Numbered from the stretch's first letter, positions 48,150 through 61,520 are shown. The stretch: 64,000 nucleotides of DNA from Endomychus coccineus (GCA_958510875.1 OY294068.1:164336388-164400387), one strand, 5' to 3'. A program made the numbers and translations. The notes: generated by a model not told the origin, from the letters alone.

Positions 48150-50395
48150 GTGTTTCCTTTCAAATGGAAGGCAGCTAGAGTGCAACTAAAACCAAAAAAA
48201 AAAGAAAGCAGACCCTTCCTAATTCCATTCTGCTTGATATCTATACCAACAAGCCTATGGGGACAGTCGAAATTCCACCTATCGTTCTCAAGGAATGTGC
48301 ACCTGAATTACCACCAGTTTTCTACAGGTTGTCTACCCTTCCATACAAACTTAGTGTCTTTCCAGCTGGAAAACAGATAGAGTCCAACCAATTCCAAAAA
48401 AAGAAAGGAGATTCTTTCAAATAATTATAGACCCATTGCATTATTATCTGTAATCTCTAAACTGATGGAGAAAGCACAAGACATCGAGCTCATACAATAA
48501 CTAAAGAGCTCCAAAATCGTGAATGACCGGCAATATGGCTTTTGTCAGTAAAGATCAACAGGGCACCTGCTTGTCTACGTAGAACGTGTATGTGAGGAAT
48601 CTATTGGGGAATCTCTAGCTGTATCATTGGATATCTCCAAAGCATTTGACCGAGTCTGGCACAAAGCCTTCTTGGGAAACTTCCGTGATATAGTTTGCCC
48701 CCTCAACTTTCTTCGGACATGGGGACTGGTTGCACTTATCGAACGAGTATGTGGTGAAGAACTCTTTTTTCTAAAAGTAATAAGTTTATGAAACCATTGG
48801 AGCGGGGGCCACCCCACGAGCAAAGCTTAGAAAATATGTTTAATTTAGATCACCGGGGGCAGACCCCGCCCATATGCTCTTAAAACGACGACCTATAGGA
48901 ATCTGACTAGGCGCGTGACAGCTCTTTTCCTGGCTGTACATTGGAAAGAGGGATTGAATCACAAACGGCGCTAGACATATCGTATGTTCTATCAGGATAT
49001 GACAATTTACAAACTTTCCTTTCGAATTATATTGAATTATTCAGAGGAGCCAAAAGTAATAATCCGTCGAATTATTACAGTGCGCATACTCAACTTTTTG
49101 TGGCGCTGATACGTGAGACTCGCTTCGTAACGCGCTTGGTGTCGGAAATAGCGTTAGTGCCACGTGTTTAGACGTTATTCACGTCCCATATTATGGGGCG
49201 AATTTCAATGGTGACGTATATGTATATATAGATTGTTTTCCCATATTGTATCAGATACAGATTGCAAATGCAATGTTTTTCTTTCGATAGGTACATTTCA
49301 AGTGATAGAATGAGAATTGATCGTTGATCGTTGATGTGGAAGATAACTCCTTTTCAGATTACGAATCCGGTTCGCCTTCACCTCGAGCCAAATGTACACA
49401 TTCTTTACCTAGATTACTACATAAAATAAACACTGACTTTTCCAATATCAAAACCACTGACGGAAAATCGCTACAGAGTCCATCTGAGTACAACTTCACG
49501 GATTTTTATCAACAATTTTATACAATTGTTATGAAGTTGGACCTACAATCATAAATCGCTTAGTAGCGAGTTTTCTTTCAGATAGATCACTCCATGGGGT
49601 GGTTGACGGAATATCCTCCGATACAAAGGCTATCAACGCTAGTGTTCCACAGGGGGATCTGTCCTGGAATAAACTCTGTTTCTGTTCCATATCAATGGTC
49701 TGCTAGGAGTCAGCACCTGTCCCGTCGACAGCTTTGCAGATGATGGTACATTCCAGCGGTATGGAACCCCTATACCATCCAATGAAGCCAGAGGAGCGAG
49801 ACAGGGACATGTTGACCCAACTAAAGGGGATCTGATGAAGATTTTGGAATGAGGGTCTGATAATCTAATAGAGTTTGATACAACCACGACTCAAGCTTGC
49901 ATCTTCTTCAGGAAGACGTATCCCAAAATTTCTAATATCATGATGTCAGGTACAACTATTTCTATGAAGTCTTCCATAATTCTCGCGATCATCACCAACA
50001 GCACCCTCTCATGGGACGATGATGTGAGGTTCATTGCGAAAACCACTTCACAAAAACTTGGTTTTCTATTCCGTGCCAAGAGCTACTTTACATTCCAGCA
50101 GCTCCTCATAGTCTACAGATTCGACCTGTACTGGAATACTGTTCACATGTTTTGGACTAGTCACCCCTTCACTGTCAAGCTCGAGACCTGCCGAACTTCT
50201 TTCCACCAGACTTCATTTTTTTTATTGAACAGCAAAGTTGCGGAACGATTTACCTAGTGAGGTCTTTCCCTATGCCTATAACCTCCAAACCTTCAAGAAA
50301 AAGCCTATCTCCTTTCTCTACATTCCACTGCTGGCTCACACGATGTTCTTCGAACTTTATGAGATTCCCCCTCAAAGTATAAAAAAAAGGTATGG
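48150..50395 (+). pseudogene. LINE-A copy split by an 815-bp insertion
   Basis: The left part (48150-48732) has a duplicated pre-RT linker (KAARVQLKPKKK at 48165 and a second form near 48370), then NNYRPIALLSVISKLMEKA and the FDRVWH block. The right part (49549-50395) resumes with the RFSFRS-type block, DGISSDT-like sequence, the VPQG-like region, ATTTQ, MMSGTTISMKSS, TLSWDDDVRFIAKTTSQKLG and the 3' end with an A-run. Both parts are broken by stops. Confidence 0.7.
48733..49548. mobile_element. Unclassified insertion within LINE-A
   Basis: LINE-A homology breaks off after CCCCCTCAACTTTC and resumes at CGCTTAGTAGCGAG, so about 815 bp are inserted. The insert has two open stretches on the plus strand (48941-49171 and 49324-49554) with protein-like composition (for example SGYDNLQTFLSNYIELFRG and LPRLLHKINTDFSN) but no family I recognise. 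No terminal repeats were evident. Confidence 0.5.
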
Positions 50396-51355
50396 TCCAT
50401 GTTAGATTGATGTTCTTAGGTATGTTTGAAATACATATCTGTTTATAGTTCCATTGATCAAAAATAGAAAATTAAATATACGTATTTTATTTGCTTGAAG
50501 ACCTCACCGATTCTACTAGATCGGTTGACTCATGATACTTTCGAAAAATGATAGAACGTGAAATTGGCACACCTGTATGCCTGAAAGCCCTTGAGAGGAA
50601 TATACATTGGTTAAAAAACAACATACAATATTGTTATGCATATATATATTGTCTGAATTCACAATATCATTGTATTTCTACAATAAACCATCAACATATC
50701 GTACATGAAATTCAAAGTTAAAACAATTACTTATATTTCTAAACTAGAACGTATCCTTGCAATCTGCAGTTGCCACGATGCCATAAACAACAAGCTTCCA
50801 TAACAATCAAAACATTATACCTATTTGAGAAAATACACAAACTCACGAATTTAAATAACTATAAGTATGGTTTTCAACCTCAAAGTACAAGGTGGGCCAA
50901 AAGAAATCACCCTATTGGAAGATGCTCTTATTTTTGCACATAGAAAACAAACGAAACAAAATAAAGGAAAGTACTAGTACATAAAATTTTGAAGAAGACA
51001 ATATGCAGAAAATAGGAAGACGTAAAGTACAGATATAAATGACTATCAGTGCATTTTCGTTGAAGGGGGAATTTACGCAGTCCGAATAAGTAAATAAAAA
51101 ATAATATATTAAATATAATATGAAAATAAATAAAAATATGAAAATAATGAAAACGAAAAATAGACTATATAGAATAAAGTGTAATAAAATTATATGTAGT
51201 ATGTTACCGAGAAAATGTGTATTTTCTTAATATTTCAAAAGTTACAGGCCGAAAAAGAGATCTTACAAACTAATTTGAAATCTAACTTATGATAATAAGG
51301 CGGGTATAAGAGCGAAAAGCAGGACGCTACAATGTCATGCGTCTGTACGCCGCAT

Positions 51356-51411
51356 GCGGCATCCTTTGATTTGCGACGACATCCTTTGATTTGGGCGGCA
51401 TCTTTTAATGA
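51356..51411. repeat. Short 20-bp tandem repeat
   Basis: Three units of GCGGCATCCTTTGATTT type, with ATCCTTTGATTT at 51361 and 51381 and a diverged third unit at 51400. It lies in a locally GC-rich patch about 150 bp upstream of the 51-aa frame. Confidence 0.75.
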
Positions 51412-51564
51412 GAGCCGGCAAGTTCTAAGCGAATGGACTATAAGTAATAGTATTTATTTCAATTCCAGTCATGTCAATTGAGATTTGCTTCGAGTCTAAT
51501 GTAATAATTGATTTTACTCTAATCCGTGTCATTCTCGGAAAACTTATCACGTTTACAATTTGAC

Positions 51565-51720
51565 ATGAGTGACGAAGATTCAAATAGTTCTAGTCGGAGT
51601 AGTGAGAGTTGGAGTTATAGATCTAAAAGACCTAAAAGCAAATTTGATGAGTTTTTCGAAATAATTCATGCATCCCAAATTGCTTTGTGTAAATTGGGCC
51701 AACATAAAAAGGTTGAATAA
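51565..51720 (+). CDS. Small serine-rich frame, 51 aa, unrecognised
   Basis: Begins at an ATG with MSDEDSNSSSRSSESWSYRS, an acidic/serine start typical of nuclear proteins, then KRPKSKFDEFFEIIHASQIA, and stops at TAA. It could be a first exon or a transposon-derived protein start. The unusual GACCAAGACC-rich stretch that follows (51760-51830) may belong to the same element. No domain was recognised. Confidence 0.25.
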   Translation: MSDEDSNSSSRSSESWSYRSKRPKSKFDEFFEIIHASQIALCKLGQHKKVE

Positions 51721-52319
51721 AAATGAAAAACGGAAACACTAATAAGTAATTGCGAGACTTGCAAGACCAAGACCAATACCAGGTGTATTGGCGCAAGACC
51801 AAGACTGGCTAAGTCTCGTCTTGTTCTTGCATTTGGGCAACACCAATTGAAATCTCCTTATCACAATATTAACCCTACCTCATTTAACTATTGTTACCTG
51901 TGTCTTATACTGTACCATAAATAGCCAATATTATTCATATTTCCATACATTAGTATCGATTAAAGAAGACCCGCCAGTGTAAAACTATTTATAGTCACGA
52001 TTTGTTTCTATAATATATGTGATAAAAAACAAACTAACAGTGTTTTATTTTATTTTATTCCTTTATTTATCCCTGTATTTTTATTTTTAATATTTACAAG
52101 TTAAGAAGAAAATTACAATTTTTTGTAACTAGAAACTTTTCCGTAAAATTATTGTAGCTTTTATCGGATCAATAAAAGTATATAGCTTTTACCATCCGCT
52201 GCTCTAGCTAGCATATTTCTGAAGGTTTCCTACTTAGACTCACTGTACCATGTATTATGTACCATGTACCATGTAAACTTTGATTCACTTGTAGAATAGC
52301 AGTGAACTAAAACATAGGT

Positions 52320-52905
52320 TTCCTAAATATGAAGATTGGGCATGATTCAGATGGAAAAGTAGAAACATCGTTGTTTATTAAGGAAGTTCGTTCTCAACGA
52401 TATCTTCACTTCAATTCGGTCGCACCAACAAGTTATAAAGAAAGTGTTATGAATAGCCTTACAGATCTCGTTGTTAAATTGTTCCACCCAGAGGACCGGG
52501 TTGCTCGTTCAAGCCTCAAATATACGTCAAAAGATGTCCCCCAAACAAAATCATTCGACGTGTTTCGGGAGATTTTTCCACTCACTATGGGATAAGAAAT
52601 ATTCGGGGTGGCTCGTCTGAGATGGAACACCCTGTATAAATGATATAAGCGGTAATACAGATAATTTTATAACATTACCATACATTCAGGAGACCTCAGG
52701 GAAAATAAAGAAATGTTTAAAGAAGTATGATATAAGTGTTGCGTATAAACCTACTGTTGGTGAATATTTTCCGAATGTGGAACCTTCAATACCTAAAGAT
52801 ACACAAACCCACACAGTATATAAATTGAATTGTTTAGATTGCAATGGGACTTTACAGGAATCTCTAAACAATATTTACAAAAAAAATGTATGGTCCTAAG
52901 CATAG
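52320..52905 (+). pseudogene. Penelope-like element: RT end and GIY-YIG remnant
   Basis: Frames give FLNMKIGHDSDGKVETSLFI then QRYLHFNSVAPTSYKES and VMNSLTD, the RT end of PLEs. A stretch with an ITLPYIQETSGKIKKCLKKY-like sequence follows. Then VYKLNCLDC, NGT and TGISKQYLQKK form the CxxC plus GIY-YIG start of the endonuclease, split by a frameshift. Between them 52470-52640 looks like a foreign insertion or decayed segment. It is closely related to 18020-18690 and is dead. Confidence 0.7.
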
Positions 52906-54050
52906 TTTATTTTCGTCTCCGAAATCGTAGCTTACTATTTATTAAATATTCTGTGAAAATGGAATCATCGCACAGCGACATGATTGCTGTTCACTATTTG
53001 AGCACAAGTGAAATAAGAGTTCTTCTAAAAGCGCTTTGGACAATTGAGATCGTCATATTCTATCAGATAAATTGGTTGCTATGAAAATGAACCGATTCAA
53101 TAATCGAGCAGTGAATTATCTAATGTCATTGAGGCGAAGCACAAAGAACTAATGTTTTGTTATTTTTGTCGAAATTTTCATAGTGTATCGAGATTTCCTT
53201 CGTATAGGTAGGTATTAGAGAGATTTTAGCTACAATCTTGCATCCCCTATGTGGTAAGCAAATATAATCCGATTACGTTCTAAACGGTCCACATTGAGTT
53301 TTAATTGAAGTATTTATTCCAAACGGTTGAATATTAGAGTGGTGTGATTGATAAAACACTTTTCTTGGCATTGGGGTGGAAATCTATTTACCTATGCAGC
53401 GTTCTCCGCAACGTCTCTAATGCTTTCACCTTAACGTTGTATGGGTTCGGTCTAACGGAATAACTTAATCTCACCGTTTAACAATGGTAGACGTCACATG
53501 TTACTGGTGACATGCATTTTAAAGTACTTGATGTTCAGATGAATCAGTCTTAGAAATTCACATTTTCAATTTAGATTTCATCCTTTTAACACGTCAAGGT
53601 GAATCCTTCGGAACGGAACGTTTAAATCTTACGATTTCACAACAATGGACTCTCAGAAACCACGGATAAACTGTTCTTCATTTAATATTATGAAGAATCT
53701 GCATAGCAGTTACATCTATTTGAATTGATGGTGCTATCTTCTTGTATCCCATTAATATGGGATAGTTTACAAAATGAATTGTCGAATACCTTATTACGTA
53801 TATCTAGATATTGCTAATATCCAACACTTCAACGAATGAATGTTTAAATCTAACATGAGCGTAGAGATTCCGGGACAGTTGAACCAAGTTTTAGAGTGGT
53901 GTTTTTTATAGGACATCTTGGGAGGTGCTATGTTAGAGATTGATGTAAGCTAAGAACGTTATGGCTTGTCCGCTGGAATAATGATATGACGTCATCGATC
54001 AAGGTCAACCATTGTTGTCAGGTTCGGCCGGTTTTCATAGTTTTTGAATA
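52906..54050. other. Intergenic, nothing recognised
   Basis: No supported feature. Confidence 0.5.
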
Positions 54051-54054
54051 CAAG

Positions 54055-54480
54055 GAAAGGCGAATCCAGAATGTATAAAGCACAGATTCGACCTGTCCTG
54101 AAGGTCCTGTTCACATGTTTCGAGTTCTACTCCGAAACATACGCTGAAGCTCTTGCATTCTATCCAGAACAGAGCAATGCGACCGATTGATGATCTTACA
54201 CTTACGAATTCATTAACCTCTCCAGAAGATTGTGGGAATGTGGGCGATCTATTTCCATGATCGGTGTTCATCAGAAGTCTCGTCTGTTATTCTACCATGA
54301 GGGATTCCAGATAGGCGGACTAGACTCAAACCCTTCATTACAGAGCTCAAGAAGTTCTTGCTATCAGATTTCAATTTCATATCGAACGGCAAAATTGTGG
54401 AACACTTTGCCTAGTGACATCTCTCCCAAACTTACCCTGAATCAATTTATTTATCAATATGAGCCACAATGTTCAGTCAC
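54055..54480 (+). pseudogene. LINE-A 3' fragment
   Basis: Starts ATAAAGCACAGATTCGACCT like the thumb region of LINE-A at 30717. It continues with TTCGAGTTCTACTCCGAAAC and reads SYRTAKLWNTLPSDISPKLT, the C-terminal block. A small part is missing in the middle. Confidence 0.75.
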
Positions 54481-54819
54481 CAGGAAATTCCGATGATTGA
54501 CGAATAATTAAGAAGAGGTGACCCGTAGGGTTTGCAATGCCATAGATTTATTTTTCTGCTAGTATTTTGCGGAAAATCAGCCATTCCCAAGGAATCCCGC
54601 AATATTTCCAGAACCTTCCATTTACTATTCATGCAAATATAAAGGTAAATAAGGCCATGAGGATCAGATATATTCATTCGATCAAATATGTACCTTTCTC
54701 ATCATGCAACAAATAAACAAAAATTCAAAAACAGAATCATCATTTTTATATGAAAATATGTATCAGCTTATTGCAACATTGCAATACAATGCAACTAATT
54801 GCAATTAATTAGATACACA
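54481..54819. other. Nothing recognised
   Basis: AT-rich spacer between two LINE-A fragments. Confidence 0.5.
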
Positions 54820-56010
54820 AAAGGCTATGGGATCGGATGCAATTCCAGCTGTCGTTCTCAAGGAATGTGCGCCTGATCTGACACCAGTTTTTTGCAGGTT
54901 GTTCACCCTTTCATACAAACTTGATGTGTTTCCTCCCAGCTGGAAGATAGCTAGAGTCCAACCAGTTCCAAAAAAAAGGAGAGAAGACCTTTCCTAATAA
55001 TTATAGACCCAATTCAGTATTATATGTGATCTCTAAAGTGATGGAGTAGGAGAAGGAATCAACAGGATACCTCCTCGCCTACGTAACACATGTATGGAAA
55101 AAATCTATTGAAGAACATGGGAAATCTCTAGCTGAATCATTGGATAACTCCAAGTATTTGACCGAGTCTGGTACCAAAGCCTCCTTGGTAAACTTCTGTT
55201 ATATTATTTGCCGCGTCAACTTTGTCGCTCACTATCGAGTTTCTCTCAGATAGATCATTCCCTGTGGTGGTTGATGGAGTATCCTCCGATATGATGACTA
55301 TCAGCGCTAGTGCTCTACAAGAATCTGTCTTTGCATCAACTTTGTTTCTGCTCCATGACTACGATCTGTTTGTACTGACCACATCTTTGCAAACATACCA
55401 TCCAATGAAGTCAGATCAGCGAGAAAGAGACAGGTTGATGCAATTAATGGGGAGATCTGGCATTGGTTTTAAAATGGGGATCTGATATTCTAATTGAGAT
55501 CAATGCAACCAAAACTTAAGCTTGCATCTTCTCAAAAAAGGTTGATTCCACATTTCCTCATATTATGATGTCAGATATAACTATTGCTATGAGGTCTTCC
55601 ATATCCACGATCGGGATCACCACCAACAGCACCCTCACATGGAATGCTCATGTGAGATCCATTGCGAAACCGCTTCACTAAAACTTTAAAATTCGACCTG
55701 TCTAGGAGTATTGTTCACATGTTTGCAGTTCGGCTGCCAAATATACGCTGAAGGTCTTGGATTTCATAATCCATTGATCTATCTACAACGTCGTAGAAAG
55801 GTGAGCGAACTCTCCCTTTTCTATAGATATTTCCATGATCGATGTTCATCAGAAATCCCGTGTGATATCCTATCACCGGATATCAGGTAGGCGAGCTAGA
55901 TGAGCTCAAGCTATTAACCCCTTCATTGTCAAGCTCGAGACCTGCTGAACTTCTTCCTGCTCAACTTTACTATCGAACGGCAAAGTTATGAAACTCTTTG
56001 CCTAGTGATG
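54820..56010 (+). pseudogene. LINE-A copy, several internal deletions
   Basis: In order: AIPAVVLKECAPDLTPVFCR-type linker, SWKIARVQPVPKK, the RT start, the TPHVWKKSIEEHGKSL region, SDRSFPVVVDGVSSDMMTIS (55246), a shortened palm lacking the ADD box, the DHVR/IAK region, and the LSLL-type 3' end near 56010. The missing ADD box means no RT activity. Confidence 0.7.
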
Positions 56011-57267
56011 TCTAATTATTTGATACAATGAATTTAGGAGTTCTTTATATATTATATCAAACAATACAAATTGAATATGTAATTCACAAACTGTTGTAGG
56101 TTTTACCAAACATGTGAAGAAAAATAAATAACCTTCTCACTGGCTTTGCCTACATCGAATCCAAACTCAATAGTACCAAAAACATAAATTTTAGTATTAA
56201 ATGCCAGATGGTGAATCTTGCCATGTATTTTTTAGAAGCGTCAAGGTAACAAAATGCTTTTTGAGAGTTTACTTTATCTATTACCTATTAATATGAAAGT
56301 GATCCTACATCTGCAAGATTTAGATAAAGATATGGAAAAATTGCTTTCAGCTTCAAGTCAATATTATTAATCCATACTGTGATCTTAAAGTAAGAATTAT
56401 TATTTAAAGAAACAAACACTCAAAATACCCGATTATAAATTATCCACATATCCTCAAGCTAGATTTTAATTTACAAAATATAGATAGATCTGAGAGTAAA
56501 TTCAGCTACTAAGGCTGTTGTTCTACATTTTTTCATTTCGAGGTCAATTAGTCGCAATTTTCTACGATTTAGTTTCTATATAATTGGCTGCTGGCTTCAA
56601 TATGTCTATAAAGTTCTTCAGAAATTACTTCAGTACCAAAAATCTTCAATTATGTGATTATGGCCATTAAATTAGCCTTGTGTAAGTAAGTAAGTAAGTA
56701 AGCTGTGTACATAAGACAGTTCGTTAATGACATAATAACGTAATTGACATTCTACGCTTTGTAATAGTTGTCAATATTATCAAATGTCGTTAGTTTCTTA
56801 ATTACGTTGTTTCAGTAAACTCATTCTATTTGATGAGAAAATTGAAACGTTTAAGACCTGAAATATCTGCTACAATCTGGCAATCATTTTTTTACATCTG
56901 AATGCAGTAAAAATCTCAAATACTTCTACTGAAAAACTAAATAGGAATACTTTCTTAACATTTCGTTAAATTCAAAGGCAACTGATGAAATACGGGAGGT
57001 GCCAAAAAACCGGAATTGTTCTAAAGGTTGTTCAAATACTCGAGCATGTGTGATCTTATGGTAAAATTTTAAGACAAAAGGAAAGTTTTTGTGAATATAA
57101 GGATTCTGAATAAACTATACTGTTACCTAAATCATCTCAGCCGAGCTGCATAAGTTGATGAGATGACTTGTACTTGTACCTACATACATTTTCTTACGTT
57201 TCGAAGAGAAAGTTTTGTGTTTTTATTTGTTTAATTGTTAAGATTGTAGTTTTACTTTTTTTAGCTA
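56011..57267. other. AT-rich intergenic
   Basis: Only a (GTAA)n run at 56682-56702 was noticed. Confidence 0.5.
56682..56702. repeat. (GTAA)n microsatellite
   Basis: Five GTAA units. Confidence 0.9.
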
Positions 57268-57269
57268 TA

Positions 57270-58448
57270 CGAGGGCAATATGGAAAGTCCCTGAAAAATA
57301 AAACAGATGGCGCCACAATCGAAAATCCCATGTGAAATTTATGATGTACCATCTTTAATTAGGACTCATTAAAATTTTCACACTGTGTCATTCAGTTCTG
57401 TTTTGATAGCCATCGAAAACAAGCAACCTTGAAGATTTTGTACGTGGAATAAACATTACGCAAACCAAAGCATCACTTTCTAAACATTGAGGGGACTCCT
57501 CATCGTCAATTGGAACGATTCATAAGTGATTTACTGATTTTCGCTCTGATGGTATGACCACAAAGAACGCCGAATGTTCTGGTAGTCCAATTGAGGTTAC
57601 AACGCCAGAAATCGATAAAATCCATGGTATGACATTAAACGATCGGCGAGTCAAAATGCACGAGACTGCTGAGGCTATGGGCATTACAACCGAACGGGTA
57701 CGAAATATTTCGCATCAATTTTCGAATATGAGAAAGCTGTTTGCTATATGGGTGCCACATTTGCTCTCTGTTAACATCAAGCGCGACCGTGTGACAACTT
57801 CAAAGGAGTGTTTTTGCGATGTTCGAGCGCTATAAGAAGGACTTTTTACGCCGTTTCGTAATCGTGGACGAGACATGGAGCCATCACAACACACCAGAGA
57901 CCAAAGAATAGTCGAAACAGTGAACTTGTCATGGCGAATCGAAGACGATCAGAGTGTGTTTATCGATCAACAAAGTCAGAACGACACTTTTTTGGGATGC
58001 ACACGCTATCGTCCATATCGATTACCTTGAAAAGAGTAGAACGATCACCAGCGTATATTATGCAGACCTGTTGGATCGACTTGACGTCGATTTGAAGCGA
58101 AAGCGGCCGCATTTTGCAAATAAAAATGTCCTCTTCCACCAGGACAACGCATAGGCGTACAGGTCCGCATTCGCGATGGCAAAATTGCATGATTTTTACT
58201 ACATATTGGTTCGTCATCCACCATATTTTCCAGATTTGTTTTCCCGCGATTATTATCAATTTCCAAATATAAAGAAATGGGTCGGAGGAAAGAGATGAGG
58301 TAATCGCTGAAACAAACGCATATTTTGAAGGATTGCCGGAATCCTATTATTTGGAAGGGTTACAAAGAGATTATTTTGAAAAATAATGGTTTTGACCAAA
58401 TAAATCATTTCTTGTTTCATTTTTCAGGAACTTTTCATCCTCCCCTCG
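57270..58448 (+). mobile_element. Mariner copy 4, nearly full length, decayed
   Basis: The left end CGAGGGCAATATGGAAAGTC begins at 57270 after TA. The right end CTTTTCATCCTCCCCTCG closes at 58448, with TT in place of TA. Total 1179 bp. Transposase pieces include SIGTIH-like sequence upstream, the 57554-57835 frame (TTPEIDKIHGMTLNDRRVKM) and 57954-58154 (INKVRTTLFWDAHAIVHIDY, VLFHQDNA). In-frame stops (for example after TKE near 57909 and after QDNA) disable it. Confidence 0.88.
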
Positions 58449-60830
58449 TTCATATAATAAAGAAGAGATATACTTCTTTATCGTGTGTTTTCCTATTCAT
58501 TTCATATATCACATATTAATAGTAAAAACAACAGATAATTTTTATTCAATAGGAACCGTTCATCAGAAAAAAAGAATTAATACAATCACAAAAAGAAAAA
58601 AAGGGATTTTTACTATACTGATGTAGTGGTAATAATTAAATGTACCACAAAGGCTATACATTTTTGAAGGGTGGATGGATGAATCATATTTACCAACACA
58701 GAATTCTCAAAATAAATCGCTTGAAAGGAGATAATGAAGTATAAAAATTCAGAAGTTACGATAAAGAGAATGTACCTCCTATTGTACATACAGACAATTT
58801 CAGACAGGTGACATATTAAAAAACTTCTAAATAGAATCACTAATATTGTAACAATAGAGAGTATCATGCATGAACGTAATCAGGTTCACTCATGGTAGTT
58901 GTTCAATCTTACGGTAGAGCGCCTAGAATAAAACTGTTCTTATAAGATAATGCAATATGTTAAATACGAATGTCTTAAACAATACTTTCTATTTTTATCT
59001 GTAGATATTTAATTAAATTGTCTGCTCTTATGTGCATATGTGCTACAAAAAGCAAAACTTGACATATACACAATGTAAGGTAAGCGTGAATATGGAGGCA
59101 CTTCCGGTGTAGTGACGGTATTCAACTGTCAGCACGTCAAGCGGCTACTGTAATTTACATGCCTCACCGCCATGTCGTGTTATTGTGTCACTCCAATCTG
59201 CGCCATTACTTATTAACCACATTATCACTTAAATCACAATCACTCTAATTGCTCATGTTGAATATATTGATAGGCAAACACGGTTACATTCACCAAATCG
59301 CAACGTCAATGTGCAGACAACGGAAGTACGAAAAAAATTAAAAATTTATGAAAAATTATTCACTGTTTCTTTATGAATCCTCTTTCTATTATTATTTCAG
59401 TGAGCTCTGGTGAGTATAATTTGAGGGAGTCTACCTTGTGCACCTCCTGATGAAGATACGTCGATTTCCACCACCGTTAGTGCCAATTCGGAAACAAAAA
59501 ATATTAATGTGCTTATTATGTACCTAGATGATAACTTTGGTGCTCGTATTTTTGGCAATTTTTCTAATTTTGTAAATGAGGGTGCAGCTTGACATCAAAC
59601 AACCACCCCCTCCACCATAAACAAGACTATGGAGGAGAGTGAAAAAATTAGCTGGTGATAATTATGTGCTATTTATGTGCTTGCCTATATAACACAATTT
59701 GGATTTTGTACTAAAATAAGTCGTTATGAGCAGTTTATTGTTTGCTCGTGATTTTCAAGGGTGATAATTGTGAACTATTTATGTGCTTACCAATAAAACA
59801 CGATTTGGATTTTGTGCCAACTTTTCTGAAAGCTCAGGCACAACAGTCGACCCTATACAAGCCAGAAAGTAAGACACACAACATGGCATATCTCCTCAAC
59901 CATAGTTCATGCCCTATGAATGACTGCCGTTCTAATAATTGCGAAGTCTATCTTTTTAAGATTGAATTGATATGTTTTAATATAATACATCACATGACTT
60001 ACAATTTATATTATTCCTATTTGAACATGTTACACCATAGACACATAACAAAGGATAGGATATCCTGCTTGGTCAATCAAATAACCTAAAATGATGTGAG
60101 ATTGATAAATATACCATTGAATGTTAGCTTGTTCCTACACATTAAAGTCAGATGTTTGATTGTTCAGCAAAACCAAGGAGAAGGTGCTGAGTTAAGGCTG
60201 CCCTTAGTTAATAATATGAAAGACCATATTATATTTTTCACTTTCATTTGGTCTACCTATAACTAAATATTTTAATATAACTTTGAATGGTTTGGTGTTT
60301 GAGATTAAGAAGGCACCTACTGATAAAACATAATTTTCAGAAATGTGGTGCTGGTATTTTGGCAGGATGGCAGGAATAAAGGAGGGAAGTTTTGATGGAA
60401 AAGGTTTTTGGTAGAGTTAGAGATAAGTCGGGTTAAAATATTGAAATGGATATAACAAACCATACGCAATAAATAAATAGCAAATAGATTCTCAAGATAA
60501 AAATAGTTCTCTAAAAATTAGGTATAGTTATTGACTATAAAAGAATACTTTTGCTTCCTTCAGATGGATGGATTTGAAACAATTGAAATCGGGGATAAAA
60601 TTACAACATTTCTTGAAAGTATCTCCTTTCCTTAATGTTGTTTCTGGTTTTTATCAAGATTTTAGTAGGAAATTAGGGAAAACCTCAGATATCATAGTAG
60701 TAAACATTGCTCAATTACTATTTTTTTTCTATACTCTGATTACACTTGAGGTAAGCCTATGGAATATCGTATGAGTCAGTGGTAATATTGAGAGAGGAGA
60801 TTGACATTCGAATTTTTCTTAAAGATTCGG
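58449..60830. other. Intergenic with one local duplication
   Basis: Apart from the 107-bp-spaced duplication at 59652-59820 nothing was recognised. The open stretch 59742-60089 has no known domain. Confidence 0.5.
59652..59820. repeat. Local direct duplication, ~107-bp period
   Basis: GGTGATAATTATGTGCTATT then TATGTGCTTGCC and CACAATTTGGATTTTGT recur about 107 bp later as GGTGATAATTGTGAACTATT, TATGTGCTTACC and CACGATTTGGATTTTGT. Confidence 0.8.
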
Positions 60831-60834
60831 AAGT

Positions 60835-61520
60835 TATAGCCATATAAGGAGAGACTTCACTAGGCAAAGAGTTCTCTGTTCAATAGAAAATTGAAGTCTG
60901 ATAGGAAAAAGATCGGCAGGTCTCGAGCTTGACAATGAAGGGGTGAATAGCTTGAGCTAGTCTAGTCCGCTCACCTGGAATCTCTCATGGTGGAATAACA
61001 GACGACATTTCTGATGAATACCGACAACAGAAATATCTATATAGAGATGGTGAAATTGTCTACTTTCCTACGATATTCTAGAGAGGTTAATGAATTCGTA
61101 AGTGTAATATCATCAAAGAGAGGAACAGCTTTCTTCTTGATGCCGAACTCCACACATATGAATAGTACTCCAGGACAGGTCGAATCTGCGCTTTGAAAAT
61201 TGTGAGGAGCTGCTGAGATGTACAGTAGCTCTTGACACGCAAGTTTTTGTGAAGCGCTTTTCGAAATGGGACCCAAAAAGAAATTCTGCTTTGTGCTATA
61301 TTAATCACAGATGTTGTTGCAGGGACCATTTCATCTCCTGATATATTTAATACTGGTAATAACTTTCACTGAAATTTCCAAATGCAGAATTACGGATTCT
61401 TAAGAATAACTAAATTGTGATTGGTAAGTATGCTGGCCAATTTGGAAAAGTTGATGGCACAGCCGATTGTTCCATCTTTGGTTAGCAATTAAAAGATGTC
61501 AAGATATCGTTTTCATCGAT
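60835..61520 (-). pseudogene. LINE-A-related RT C-terminal fragment
   Basis: The minus strand gives ISGDEMVPATTSVINIAQSR, FRKALHKNLRVKSYCTSQQL, LTIFKAQIRPVLEYYSYVWS and TLTNSLTSLEYRRKV in order, matching the thumb and C-terminus of LINE-A. It sits at the left of a larger duplicated block (61351-62740). Confidence 0.7.

Larger units (their letters stand above)
50396..52319. other. AT-rich intergenic
   Basis: Nothing recognised except the small repeat at 51356-51411 and the 51-aa frame at 51565-51720. Confidence 0.5.
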
